From Plazaster borealis (taxonomy: Eukaryota; Echinodermata; Asteroidea; Forcipulatida; Labidiasteridae): DNA of 64,000 nt. The DNA lies in contig CM037472.1 of the NCBI GenBank assembly GCA_021014325.1, positions 31,520,234-31,584,233 on the forward strand, given 5' to 3'. This document shows positions 11,426-22,320 of the stretch, in pieces. Position 1 is the first letter of the stretch. Every line of letters starts with the position of its first letter. A program made the translations under genes and the position numbers. The notes under the pieces were generated by a model. It was not told the DNA's origin, searched no databases, and saw only the letters and a list, made by a program, of their open reading frames with translations.

Positions 11426-13142
11426 GGTTACAACTCAATGACCCCCCCCCCCCACTGTTTTTTTTGTTTTTATAGTATTCAAAATATTGTACCACTGATT
11501 ACATAAAAATGTCAAGCGGACATTTAATAGTTTCATTTCATTTGATTCTTTCAAAAGAGTAAGTTGTCTCCACGCAGTTATTTCCTCGTAAGGGACCTTT
11601 TACAGATGTTAGATATCAACGGCTTTGATTGAAGCACGGATGCCGTATAATTTTCATACCGGTCTCTTTATTTAATTTGAAACCTATAGCAGTTAGAGTA
11701 TTTTGTTTCAGCATAAAGAACGCCTCATATCTTGTTTAGTTTTCAAACCGATCTCTTTAAGACAAAGTAACCAAACCTTTAAAAGTTCTTCACTAAATGT
11801 CTTTAAAAAAAATTTAAAACATGTTTGCTGGTGACGACGAGAAGGATGAGCGAAATTGTCAAAAGCAACGTGAGCCCTCTATTGATCGTTTACTGAACAG
11901 AAAAGTTTGACCAATACACTGTCGCCTCACCAATCATGGGTTTAATTAAAATTTCCGTCCTTTCTTCAACCACTTGTGTTCCACGTGGCAGTGTAAATGT
12001 AATCGGGAAACTGCCTTCATCCCATAATCTGGGAAGAGCCAACTTGTGTGATCTTTTCTTTCCTGACCGTGACCGATATTAACGTTTTTATGTAATTATA
12101 GGCCATTGATGATGTAAACAAAATCACAGGTGATTTTTATTTGTGTTTCATTTTACGAATCGTTAAAGAACGTTTTGATGGATATACAATTACAGGTGTT
12201 TCGTAGAGTTGAATCTGTCAAGCACTATCAGTGTCTTCAAATAATAGTTTTGGGAGTGGCAATAAGTCGTTCAAGTGAAAATCCTCTTTTAGTTTTCCTT
12301 GTCATTTTGGGGTGATGCGTAACTTCTAGCGGTTTTTCAGTGCTCCACTGCAATGAATAGAGTGGTACACATTCTTTTTCATTATTTTGAATTTTCTGTC
12401 AGTATGAAGGAATTCAGATGACCACCAGCTCTGGAGGGCCTTCCTCCTTTTTGTTTGACAATTTGAAAATAACAATCCACTGTAGTTACAAGAAATGTGG
12501 AAATAACCCGTTAAAATTCAGTTGAAATGTATGTCGACATCGCATTGCTTGGGGATGCCTATGTTATGACAGCTAAATTTGGACATTTTTCTACGTACAC
12601 TTCGACGTCTGAGTGTGACAGCACTACAATCAGGTTTGTAAAACAAAATACATGTTGTCAAACAAATACAGCCATTTATAAGAAGGAAAATATCATCAAT
12701 GTTTCAATGAGCTGAAAATTTGTACCTAAGACGCCCCCTCCCCACTTTTTGTTTTAAGCACGAGGCTTTCCTCTGCGATTTCCCCGAGGCAATTCAAAAT
12801 GTATCCGTTTATGACTCATCTCGTTAGATAAACAAACGAAAACATTTATATATATATATCCCGTGGGCTTGACTATGTCCCTTTCACTACGGGATGACAA
12901 AAGACAATTTGACATGTCAGGTCGGAATATGGAACAAATCAAATTATAGAAAAGAAACAAAAACCTCTAAATCCCTTTGGATCCTCGAATCGACTCCAGG
13001 ATCTGGAAAGCAATAAGAATAAATAACAGCAACCGAAAGGTATTCGATTTTGCATATTATTTCGGAATATATTGCAGTATAGAGATGCAATGTTTGTCTT
13101 GTTTGTCTAACCCGGCCCTATGAATTAAAATTATTCATGGGT
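11426..13142. other. No gene seen
   Basis: AT-rich non-coding DNA. It holds a run of C near 11444-11453 and a short TA repeat near 12847-12858. Short open frames (12130-12315, 12527-12715) are unrecognised. Confidence 0.45.
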
Positions 13143-13385
13143 CTTTTATTTATTCTTCCTTTTTTCCCTTTTTTTTACACATCCAGCAGCACAATTAGCG
13201 CCATTAACAGGATGAATAGGAAGAAAGAAATACTCTAGATGTGGGAGGAAAACCAAAATTGGGAAAACCCGCGCAACAAGTAGGGAATGAAAACCCAGTG
13301 CAGGACTCGGGTCTGAGTAGGGATTCGAACCGGAGTCCACAGAGGTGGGAAGACAGGGAAAGAAACTACTGAGCCAACCCAATCT
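13143..13385 (-). repeat. tRNA-derived SINE with A-rich tail
   Basis: Minus-strand element. The head is near 13383 (TTGGCTCAGTAG-type A box) and the B box matches GGTTCGAATCC (plus-strand 13321-13331). The body carries the ggttttcctcccaca motif seen in many deuterostome SINEs, and the A-rich tail falls at 13143-13180. Stems are too degenerate for a functional tRNA. Confidence 0.72.
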
Positions 13386-16300
13386 TGTTCCTGTACGCAT
13401 TACAATATTATGTAAATTATACCATTTTAAAGATTTCTTTGGGTCATTAGCACCCGCTTGAACTACAGTGTATTTTCAGCATCATCACCAGAGTTTAATT
13501 TGCCTTCAAGAAAACCGAATCTAATAAATCCTTCTCATTGTATTCGTCAAAATGGGACATCGGTGTTTGTGTACATATTGTGTGTTTTTTTTTTACCCAA
13601 TTAGCCTTCTGGAAACCAGGGAAAGATCCTGGTGATTGACCTCCATCATCCATCAGTACCAACGAAAAGACCCGTTAAACTGACCCAATACTACCAAGAC
13701 TAAATTGGAACGAAAACTTCTTCTTCCTCTTCTTTTTTTACCATCACACATACACCAGATGAGTAATTATAATAACTTGCACACATGAGTGTGGATGGAG
13801 GTCTCCAAAAAAGCATAACTTGTCGATTGGAGACCCCTCTTTATACAATACCCCCAAAAAAGTTAGGTTTGGTTACACATTTTGAAAAGAAGAAGTTTCG
13901 TGTAACGGAGCTAACTTGAAACAAAGTAGTAAAATCATTCACAAAACAAGATCTGGTAGACATCAACACATCAGAGCTGTATATTGAGAGAGTTGCGACA
14001 ACAACTTGCGATTAGAGGCTATTTTCGGTCAACAATGTGCGCATGATATAGTGCGGACGACTGCACAGTGGGTTGTGCTACATTTGGATCGAAAATAGCA
14101 TCCCGCAACCATGATGTGCCCAAAGAAAACTGGTCCCTCCCTCGCAAATCTTCCGAGACACAGCTCTGAGTTTGATTATCAAGTTGACTAAGACCTAGAA
14201 GTCCTCCACCATCACTGTATTATTTGCATTACCATCTGCTTCTCTTGGTAGGCCTATTGAGATTTTTTTTTTTCAATATTTAACCTCAATAATTATTTTT
14301 AAATTTCATGAACACACAACCAACACACTATCTCGTTTTTTTCCTGACTTTGGAGGCATTTTCTGCGTGGTCTACGTTGTGTGAGAACGGGGGTGAAATT
14401 AAAAAATTAAAAACGGGGGTTTCTTTGATTTGGGAGTAGGCTAAACGGTCACAAAGTGTATGATTTAATTTGAGAACTACGAACGGTCTTTCATCATCAT
14501 TGGGAGATGGGTATCTATGCGCGTATTTCGTCTTAACATGGGAGCTTTCATTTCGTGATCGTAGCCGATGCTCTTCATGTGTGACATTATTATAAGAAGG
14601 GGGGCATAAGGTGCAGTTTGCAACAAGTGAGACGCCTCGTTTCTCCCTTTGTTCCAATTATTATAAAATTAGTGTACAACAACATAAAGTTATCAAAGCC
14701 TTCTTGAGGGCGCTGTTTTGGAGAGATTACTACTATGAGCGCATGCTGTGCAACTTTTTTATTTAATTTTTATTGACTACTGTATTATAAGCAAAACTGC
14801 CACACGGTTCAAGAAACGTTATCCCTCAGTGTTGGACTCTTAACGGAAATACATGAATATGCATATACCTGATTAGCATAATTATGTACAACGAATATAT
14901 CAAAATATATCAGCAAAGAGGCGCAGAAAACTCTGAGATTACTGTAGAAGCAAGTTCATTCAAGCACAAGTGATTCGTTTTCACTTACTTTGAAAACAGA
15001 TGTATAAAGTTCATTACTTCATCCAGAAAATCTGTCCGCGGACTGTTTTAGAATTGTCCTTAAAACAAACACATATATTTGTTTTCTCTCCAAGACTTTG
15101 CACACTCACGGTAGGCCTACACCTTTCATATTTGAATCTTTTAGATCTTGGCATTGTATTCCATGTCTATTGCAGCTGCAATAGGTACACGGTTGAGAGC
15201 GGTGAAAAAAAGTTTCATTATTTTGTCAATACGCAGACGAAAAGTATATCATTATCTGAAACAATAATTATTGTTTTAATATAATACGAATCCCGCCAAC
15301 GAAAGTTAACTTAATTGGTCCTAATTATAGATCTCTTAACTCCTATCTAAACATGTGAACTATATCCACTGGAGTTATTTCAACATGACAATTCGTCCTA
15401 ATCACACACAGAGTTTCAAACATTTTTCCAGGAAGTGGGCTACAGTGCGGTGGTTTCGTGGAACCTAAAACCACTGCGTATAAACCCGCGAGAGTTCGTG
15501 ACGCCCCACGCGGGTCTTTCTCGAATTAAAGGGGATGCAAAATAAAGAGGGTCAGCATTTTGTTGTCTGCTTCTTCTTTTCGAAATTCATTTCCATGGCC
15601 AAAATTAAAGGGAGGCTGCAACATTTTGTTTCACCACTGTTTCGAATCAATTCTTATTCTTTGCTGGCGCACAACATTGAGGCAGTTTGCATGCAACCAC
15701 TCCTGTTTTAAACCTCTGGTTGTAAAACTGTCATTTCTTTATCATTTTTAAAGATTTAAAGATTTGTTATTAATTTGTTAGTCATTTTGTGGCGTAACTA
15801 CAACAAATCTATATCGACTGCTAATCGCATGCTTGATCGATTAATCAAGATATTGTTGAACATTTATTAATTGGCGTTATACGATTTGACAATCTAATGG
15901 AACTCAAAGGGTCTTTAATAATCATTACCGGTAGCATGCCGCTCCGTGCAGTTGCGGCATTCCCCCATTTAAAAACAAAAATGAGGGAAAAAACTTAAAC
16001 ATTTTAGGGAAAAAACTAATGTTGATGCCGGAACCGTATATGGGGATATTGTCATCCTGTAGCAGTCAGGGCAAGTGGTGAAGGGTAGACGTGAAGGCAC
16101 TGTGGGCGGGGTTCAAAGAGGGTGCATGCAAATTTTGAGGTGCAACCAAAATCTCTCTGAAGTTGTCCTACCACACCCCCACCTTAGTGTTGTAATTTAT
16201 TTTTAGATATTACAATCGATAGTCCATCTCAGCCATAGAACTTAACAAAAGTAGACGTGAATGCATTTTTTTCTGGAGGAAACGTGTAGGCATAACTGAA

Positions 16301-16540
16301 ATAGTTTTCGGCTTTCAAAAAATATGCATCCCTGTTGCAGCAACTTATTACAAATTTGGATCTCTATAACGTGAAACACAAAAGGGGTTGGTGGCAAGGT
16401 GGGGTTTTCTTGTGTTTTTCTTGCCAGATTTGTGACCTCCATGACTGCTACTATAGTGAAATGTTTCATCGCATGTTTAACCCTTTCCTGAAGTCCCGCC
16501 CACAGAAAACCATTCTCAAAGAGATGGGGAATTCCCAGAC
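13386..16540. other. No gene seen
   Basis: Intergenic DNA without a recognisable gene or repeat shared with the window. Open frames at 14328-14657 (minus), 15000-15284 (plus) and 16242-16565 (minus) have no recognisable motif. Confidence 0.4.
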
Positions 16541-16557
16541 GGAACACCACGTGATTT

Positions 16558-16680
16558 GCGGCCATTTTATAAGAAAGGAAACAATTTTGTAGTAGTAAAT
16601 AATTGGTCTGGCCCCCAACCGGTAGTCGTCTGTGAAAGTGCTTAACTTATGATTGTTTTTCAGGATGGGCGCCATTTTGG
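16558..16680 (+). promoter_or_regulatory. Two YY1-like GCCATTTT sites
   Basis: GCGGCCATTTTATA begins at 16558 and GGGCGCCATTTTGG at 16667. Both contain the YY1 core CCATTTT preceded by GC-rich sequence. They lie 0.85-1 kb upstream of the MSRRKQ exon, and a third site sits 73 bases before it. YY1 sites of this form are typical of animal promoters and 5' UTRs. Function here is inferred. Confidence 0.3.
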
Positions 16681-16914
16681 AAATAAAGAGTGTTTCGCCA
16701 TGCGGCTACACCTTCGAGATATAGAGCGGATGCCACAGCCCGGGGAGTTGAATAAAGAATTCTAAAATTAATCATTGTTATCAACTTCTTTGTATCTCTG
16801 TCATGATGTACTCCTGGAAATCAGGGGGAACACGTGCACGGTCTAGGGAAAGGTTCATTTTGTTTCTTATCGTCGTAAAAAAATGAGAAGCCACTACAAG
16901 TACAAGCATGGTGA

Positions 16915-17148
16915 ATGGCCTCTGGGGGTTCGCCAGGATTTGACGAAAAGAGGCGAGAGGATGCTGAGAAAAAGTTGAGGGATAAAAACTACAAACCGGG
17001 TGGATGGAATGTTTGGGCAAACTTCCTTGAATTAAGAACAGTTTCCAATAGCCTAATAGGGCCTAAACTGCGCAGTGGTGTTCTTTCCCAAGCCCACTGC
17101 AAATGGCCACTGAAACAGCGTCCACATAGAGGTACAAAACGTGACTAA
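16915..17148 (+). other. Candidate coding frame upstream of exon 1, unrecognised
   Basis: Starts at ATGGCC and is open for 77 codons to TAA. The first 35 residues are strongly charged and helix-like (acidic and basic residues alternating after a Gly/Ser-rich start, then a Gly-Gly-Trp segment), unlike most chance frames here. AGAG|GTACAA near 17130 could act as a splice donor. I know no family that matches. It lies about 380 bases before the MSRRKQ start in the same orientation, so it could be an upstream reading frame, an alternative first exon, a separate small gene or coincidence. The opposite strand is also open for 79 codons, which weakens the case. Confidence 0.25.
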
Positions 17149-17339
17149 ACTTCAAGAGTGCACAAGTCACAGTGAAGTTCCGAAAACCAAATGACCAGCA
17201 GAACTCTAACACAGGCGTCAGGTTTTACTGAAGTACGCGCTAGATACGTTTGACTAGCCCTGTCGGATATTATAGAAAAAGGAAGTTAACGCATGATTTG
17301 TTTAGTATTGCATGTTTACTCGTGTTAATTAGGGCAGGG

Positions 17340-17531
17340 GTGTCCCTCCGAAGACCCCCGAGTCTGGCCAAGTTCAGGTGTGAGGTGTACCCTGGGTAAT
17401 TGATCCCCACACCGTACCACTCATCAACCGGCCGCCGTATTTTAGTGAGCCGCCATTTTCAGATTCGTAACCCCAGCCTTTGTTCATAATTCAGCCCAGG
17501 TCCATAGCTTTGCCGGCATTCAGGGCGAAAT
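17340..17531 (+). promoter_or_regulatory. Probable proximal promoter / 5' UTR of the MSRRKQ gene
   Basis: This stretch is richer in CpG than the flanks and leads directly to the ATG at 17532. It holds a YY1-type site GCCGCCATTTT at 17449-17459 and a near-repeat GCCGCCGTATTTT about 20 bases before. No TATA box stands at an obvious distance. The transcription start cannot be placed from sequence alone. Confidence 0.4.
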
Positions 17532-17583
17532 ATGTCACGCCGGAAACAGGACAACCCCCAGCAGCTTCGGAGATCCGTAGACG
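17532..17583 (+). CDS. First coding exon of a FOG/SALL/BCL11-type zinc-finger regulator (partial)
   Basis: Seventeen codons plus one base: MSRRKQDNPQQLRRSVD. The N-terminal MSRRKQxxP motif is the known repression motif of FOG (ZFPM), SALL and BCL11 proteins. It binds the RBBP4/RBBP7 subunit of the NuRD co-repressor in the nucleus. The Asn-Pro at positions 8-9 and the Arg-Arg-Ser at 13-15 most resemble FOG-1 (SNPRQIKRS), so I favour a FOG homologue, a GATA-factor cofactor. The ATG has A at -3. The exon ends ACG|GTAAGT, a near-consensus donor, leaving phase 1. In these families the motif sits on a short first coding exon followed by a long intron, as here. No zinc-finger exon was found in the remaining 46 kb. 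SALL or BCL11 remain possible. Confidence 0.72.
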
Positions 17584-17592
17584 GTAAGTTTG

Positions 17593-17615
17593 GACCGCTT
17601 TGAGCGGTCTTTTTT
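17593..17615 (+). other. Hairpin followed by T6, ten bases inside the intron
   Basis: GACCGCT (17593-17599), loop TTG, AGCGGTC (17603-17609) form a perfect seven-base-pair stem, followed by six T at 17610-17615. The form resembles a bacterial intrinsic terminator or a pol III stop, but the context is eukaryotic and just downstream of a splice donor. Confidence 0.5.
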
Positions 17616-19994
17616 CACTTTTTGCCTGGGCAAGAGAGGAATCGGTTTAGTGGCTCGCTGGAACTGCCCACTGAAAAAACCGAAAGAGTGGTATTGGACC
17701 GTACGTTTTGAGCCTAAGCCTACAACGCGGCACTGGCTGGTCAAGTGGTGTGAGGCACGATGGCGTGCGTAGGCCGCGGTGTCGAGCAATCTGTCCAACA
17801 CCAACCCAACGAAAACTCCCGCTCCACACCCACAATTCACGCTGTTACATTCCGTTTAATGCTTCCTTACTTGCCCAAGAACTTCTCCACACAAATCACG
17901 TCCTCAAAAAATAGTGAAACACTCGTTTCTTGTTAAGTTTTCGCAATGTTTATCGGACTTGTTTTCATTGGCTAAAGTGTGGGTTTGCCGTGTGTTTGGG
18001 TGCTCTTGCACACGTTGCCTACCCTATACCCCGACCGTTTTAAGCCAACGAACTTGAGTGTTTCGCACCCATTTACACCACCATTTTGGACCCCGAGTTC
18101 GATACATCCCCGTATTCATAAACATTGTCTTTAAATGATCATTCTTGTTTGAAATCGAAGCTTGATTCGTTTTTTCCCTTCGATGGACGGCGAGTTCATG
18201 ACATTTTGCATTGGGCATGGCACAACACACGGCAGTGCCAGACAGTGGGATCGCCATAATTCATTCTTGTGCTTGCAGACATGCAAATCATCCACATTGT
18301 GTCTAGCCACTGTATACGTACTGCTCTTGACCCCAAAGTGTTCTTTTGGATTATAATAATATAGCATTTCTCTTTAGTCTCTAATCATTTACAATGTAAA
18401 TCAATACCTTGTCAATATTTAAAGTCTGTAATTTATTCCAACCAGTTTGAATTTTAAAATCTTCAATTTGAAAGTTAAATGTTGAGAATATTTTGTTTAG
18501 AGTTGACACTTTAGGTTTTGAGGTTACTATTCACGTTCAAGTTGATGCCTTTTATAATCACTCACTCAGCCAGCAAGCTAGACGCCATTGTTACAAATAG
18601 CCATTACATTGGGCTGTTCTGGTTATTGTATTTACACAGGCTGGAGAGAGCCATTCACCACTTGATTTGTACGTACAGAAACTGCATGGGAATTTTCCAG
18701 TTCACCATTTCATCCTGTGTAATATTATTATTTTAACCATGACCTTGTTGACCTTAGCCAGTAATGACCAGTAAACTTACACAATATGGCATGTAAGTCA
18801 CAGTGACTTTGCTAATAATGTGTATTGATTAAGTAAACAAATGATTGTGGCAACAGAGTGATGTTGTTGTTGTTGTTTTTAAATATAAAATTTTTCAATT
18901 TATCTGTCGGCATACAAAACCGTTCTGTACAATAACCACATGTAGACCTACTTAATTGACATAGTTGTTCAAATGGGAAACCACAAGTCAATAATTTTAA
19001 TAAACCATGAGGTCAAGCAGGCCTGTGTGTTATGATTTTTCTACTGATGTCCATGGAAATACCACATGGAAATAGGGACATGTCCTACAGCAACCCAGCC
19101 CTTTTTTTATCAGGCCATTGTTTGTATTATTTACTGTAATATCCAACTGTGTTTCAATACACTTCAAGTTGACCACTATTACGTGTACAAAACACACTGC
19201 CTACTGTGTGTGTTGAAAGCAATGCCAAGGAGACCGAAGGGTCAGTCTGACTGAAGGTCAAATACTTGACCACTGGACCGAAGCCATTATAAATAATTGG
19301 CCAGGCCTGCACAGCACTGTTCATTGCCAAATCACTCCAATGCCACCTTGTTCAAAAGGTCAGCAGATGAATTAACCAGTGCTCGATGACCAACGACTAT
19401 TATACGCTGGCTATTTTAAAGTGTCATGTAACTTGAACAGGAAAAACAAGAAAAATTGAAATAGCATGGACAACTGACCCTGTCAGTAATAGTTGTGTTA
19501 TGGAGTTCATTTTTTAATACTGAGGGGATCGCTCCTTTACTATCCCTGAAGGCTTTCATTTTAATTCTAGTCTAAGCAAACTTGATGGGGGGTCCAGATT
19601 ATTTTACTGAATGAACAGAGTAGATCTATTTTTAGTTCTGTATACTCCTAGTCGTTACTCACAGTGTAGAGAGACCCAGTCCATCTTTGGAACAGAATGA
19701 TTTGGGTCAAAAATTGTGTTGTCAAGCTTGTGGACACTCAAACTTGTTTTTTGTTTGGGTCAAATCATCCAAATCAGCCTACCTGGATGATTAATTATTT
19801 ACTCACAGTTTAAGACTAAGTTGTGTGGGTTACTTTTCTCCATGTTTTGCCTATTTGGGGTGTAACTATGCACTGATTTTCTTCATGATTCTAAGGCCGA
19901 CTGCACTCATGGTGGAAACACCCATTTGGGGGATTTGACACCAAAAATAAATTACAGATCTACATGTAGTGTGCTTTGATTTATCTGCAGTGTG

Positions 19995-20293
19995 CAGGGT
20001 TCTCCCCCGGTTTTTTCAAAACTGTGGGGCATTCTGGACCCAAATTTTTGGATGTCTGACCGAAGCACCTAAATTGAAGCAAGGTCTTCTGAATGTTTTC
20101 TACTTGTTGTTTTCTTGGTTTTCAAAGCCGTACTGTGCAATCTGGAGCATCCTATATGGTTTTCTTTTGATGTTTTTGTGATTTTTTATTAATTTTTAAT
20201 TTTTTTGCATATCGGCCGAAATTTGCACGTATCGACAAACTAATCGCGCGTATCAGCCTGATACGCTAGCTTGTGCATGGGGAGGGAGCCCTG
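19995..20293 (+). mobile_element. CAGGG-ended non-autonomous element with CGTATC words
   Basis: Termini CAGGGTTCTCCCC at left and GGGGAGGGAGCCCTG at right are imperfect inverted repeats. The right subterminal region repeats variants of one word (atatcgg, cgtatcg, gcgtatcag, tgatacgc) in both orientations. A homologous copy lies at 41236-41527 and a fragment at 52128-52240. The six bases flanking each side (AGTGTG, GTGCGG) do not match, so the target duplication is lost. Most likely hAT-like by termini, not proven. Confidence 0.72.
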
Positions 20294-20321
20294 GTGCGGA
20301 GCCATGGGTGCATTTTATTTT

Positions 20322-20750
20322 AAGAATTATTTTAGGTTTTTCCTGGTCAGTTTTGGCAAAAAAGCAGCCTAATTCACTTTAATGCATAATATATGTAATA
20401 AATCAATTTTGCCTCTTCAGTTGAAACCGTCATTCATTTTCCCTTTGAGACAGGCAAATTTATATACAGCATTATTCAATTAAACTTTTTAAGGCGTTCT
20501 TTTTAGCCATGTGAAATCAGCATTCAGTTCAGCAGAGTAGGTGCCACTAGAGATTTCTGCGAAAAAGCTACTCCGAATTTGAATGCTGTTTGAGTTGATT
20601 GTTAAATTGAATGGGTATTGTTTTTAATCGCATTACGCAAAAAAACAAAAATTTTGCCAACACATTAAGTGAAATTGAATGACTGTTTTTTAAAAGAGCT
20701 TTCAATTTTGTGCGAAATATATTGCGAGGTTTAAATTGACCACATATTTG
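20322..20750 (+). repeat. Dispersed repeat family G, copy 1
   Basis: About 430 bases clearly homologous to the reverse complement of 54735-55140. Shared runs include tcattca, attcaattaaactttt, aaggcgttcttttt and tgaatgctgtttgag. The ends carry imperfect inverted similarity (GGTCAGTTTTGGC and the complement GGTCAATTTAAACC). Probably a miniature DNA element rich in AATTGAAT-type words. No coding capacity. Confidence 0.7.
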
Positions 20751-21352
20751 CCCTAAATGATCTATGGAAAACCTATGTTAACAAATACTTAGGCTATTTT
20801 TATCTGTCTCTTTTTCAAAAAAAGAGGAAATGCAATGTGAAGAAACCCCCACATCACCCTTGTTTGTTTTGATTGCCGCAATGAAAACAAGCCTGACATA
20901 CAACACATAAACTTTATTTTGTTGTTTTCACTAAACTGATAACAGGTTGGTTGAATGACCTGTTTGAAAACCAGTGGGCTGGGAAATTCATCTTCTGTTC
21001 TAAAAAGGAAAGTTTACGGTTTTACTCAAAACTCCTCTGAAAAAGGTTGGTCATTCTCGGGAAAAATAACTCTAGTGAAAAACAAAACACTGACATTGAG
21101 AAACTTGTTTCTCTCAAAGTTAATGTGCACACATGTAGTAAGTTATTATAAAATACAAGAACTAATTTTCTGTGTGATTTACTGATTTACAGAGTGGAAA
21201 TGAAAACTTGAGAATTGGCTATGATTGTATCGTTTAGATTCCAGGAACTATGTGCACGGAAATTGAATACCGTACCTTCCCTGACTGATACCAACCTGTA
21301 TGAACTCTCCTCAGATTACATTTAATGAACTTTCACATGAACTGAAGAAAAC

Positions 21353-21369
21353 GGGGGGGGGGGGGGGGG
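21353..21369 (+). repeat. G17 homopolymer
   Basis: A run of 17 G on the plus strand, capable of forming a quadruplex and prone to length error in assemblies. Confidence 0.9.
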
Positions 21370-21889
21370 ATGGGGCAAACACAGAAAATAGTCTAAGAAA
21401 CTATTTATTTTTTGTTTGTCTGATGTTGGTCCTCATCATTTCAATGTTTTTAAATTGATCATTGTTTCTCGGTTTCTTTGATAGTTCAGGAAGCCCAATA
21501 ATCTATCACCGCCCAAGTATGGCATATTACATGCACGTGTGCGTAGGGTATTGCACCTAAAACATTGTCTAGGCGTATTTACACTAAATTACCGGTGGTC
21601 ATGTACGTGTACTATGTGCTCTGCACCATTGAGGCATGCACTAAAACCAATAAAAGGTTAGGGTGATGTTTTGATTTGTAGGTCATTGGTATTCACTTTC
21701 ACCATAAAAGTTACACAAATTGAGTCAGGCCATTTTCGTATAAAAAAAATACGTCAGAGGGGAGGCTAATCATGTGAATTTGTACACGTATTTCCTCAAT
21801 TTAGTATTTTATTTAGTTATCACAAGTTGTCCATTTTCGATTATTAACCATTTATAAATGGCAAGGACTTTAAAAAAATGTATCCAGAC

Positions 21890-22320
21890 ATTCTGATTGG
21901 TTGAAACGTGATCCTGTGGTAGTGTTTAACTGGTCTTAAATCGCTGATAAAGACATGGTTGGAGCTGTTTTGAGACCAACTTGTACGCGTGTGTCAATTC
22001 GTCATTCATTATTTTGTGCACCAACGTGCGACGATAAACAAAGTGAACGTATGTGAGACTTGTGCTTAAAACAAATTGGATTTTGAGAAATTGTGGTGGA
22101 AAGATGCATATAATTTCTATTTCAGTGATCATTATTATTTTATCATGATTTTTCGCATGTTTGAAAAGAAATCAAAGACATTTATGAATGATAATATAAA
22201 GGGTATGTCTAAGATTACAGTAGAAATGACCTTCGGCTTGATCCGTTATTCAATGGCCAAGACGATTTTTTGGTCTTGAACGGCCATTGAAAACCTAGTC
22301 GTCTTTTATTCCCTTTATAA
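21890..22320 (+). repeat. Element K, copy 1, with a single relic of the 64-bp satellite unit
   Basis: It begins attctgattggttgaaa, like 45879. Near 22272 it has ggtcttgaacggccattgaaaacc and then gtcttttattccctttat, matching the 64-bp satellite unit and the sequence just after the satellite at 46673-46725. CAATGGCC (22251-22258) pairs with GGCCATTG (22282-22289). The two copies share edges and a satellite-like core, but this one was never expanded or has contracted. Confidence 0.55.

Noticed and set aside
17535..17840. Minus-strand 101-codon frame opposite the MSRRKQ exon
   Set aside because: Shadow of a GC-rich promoter region; no motif, while the plus strand has the specific MSRRKQ signature and donor.
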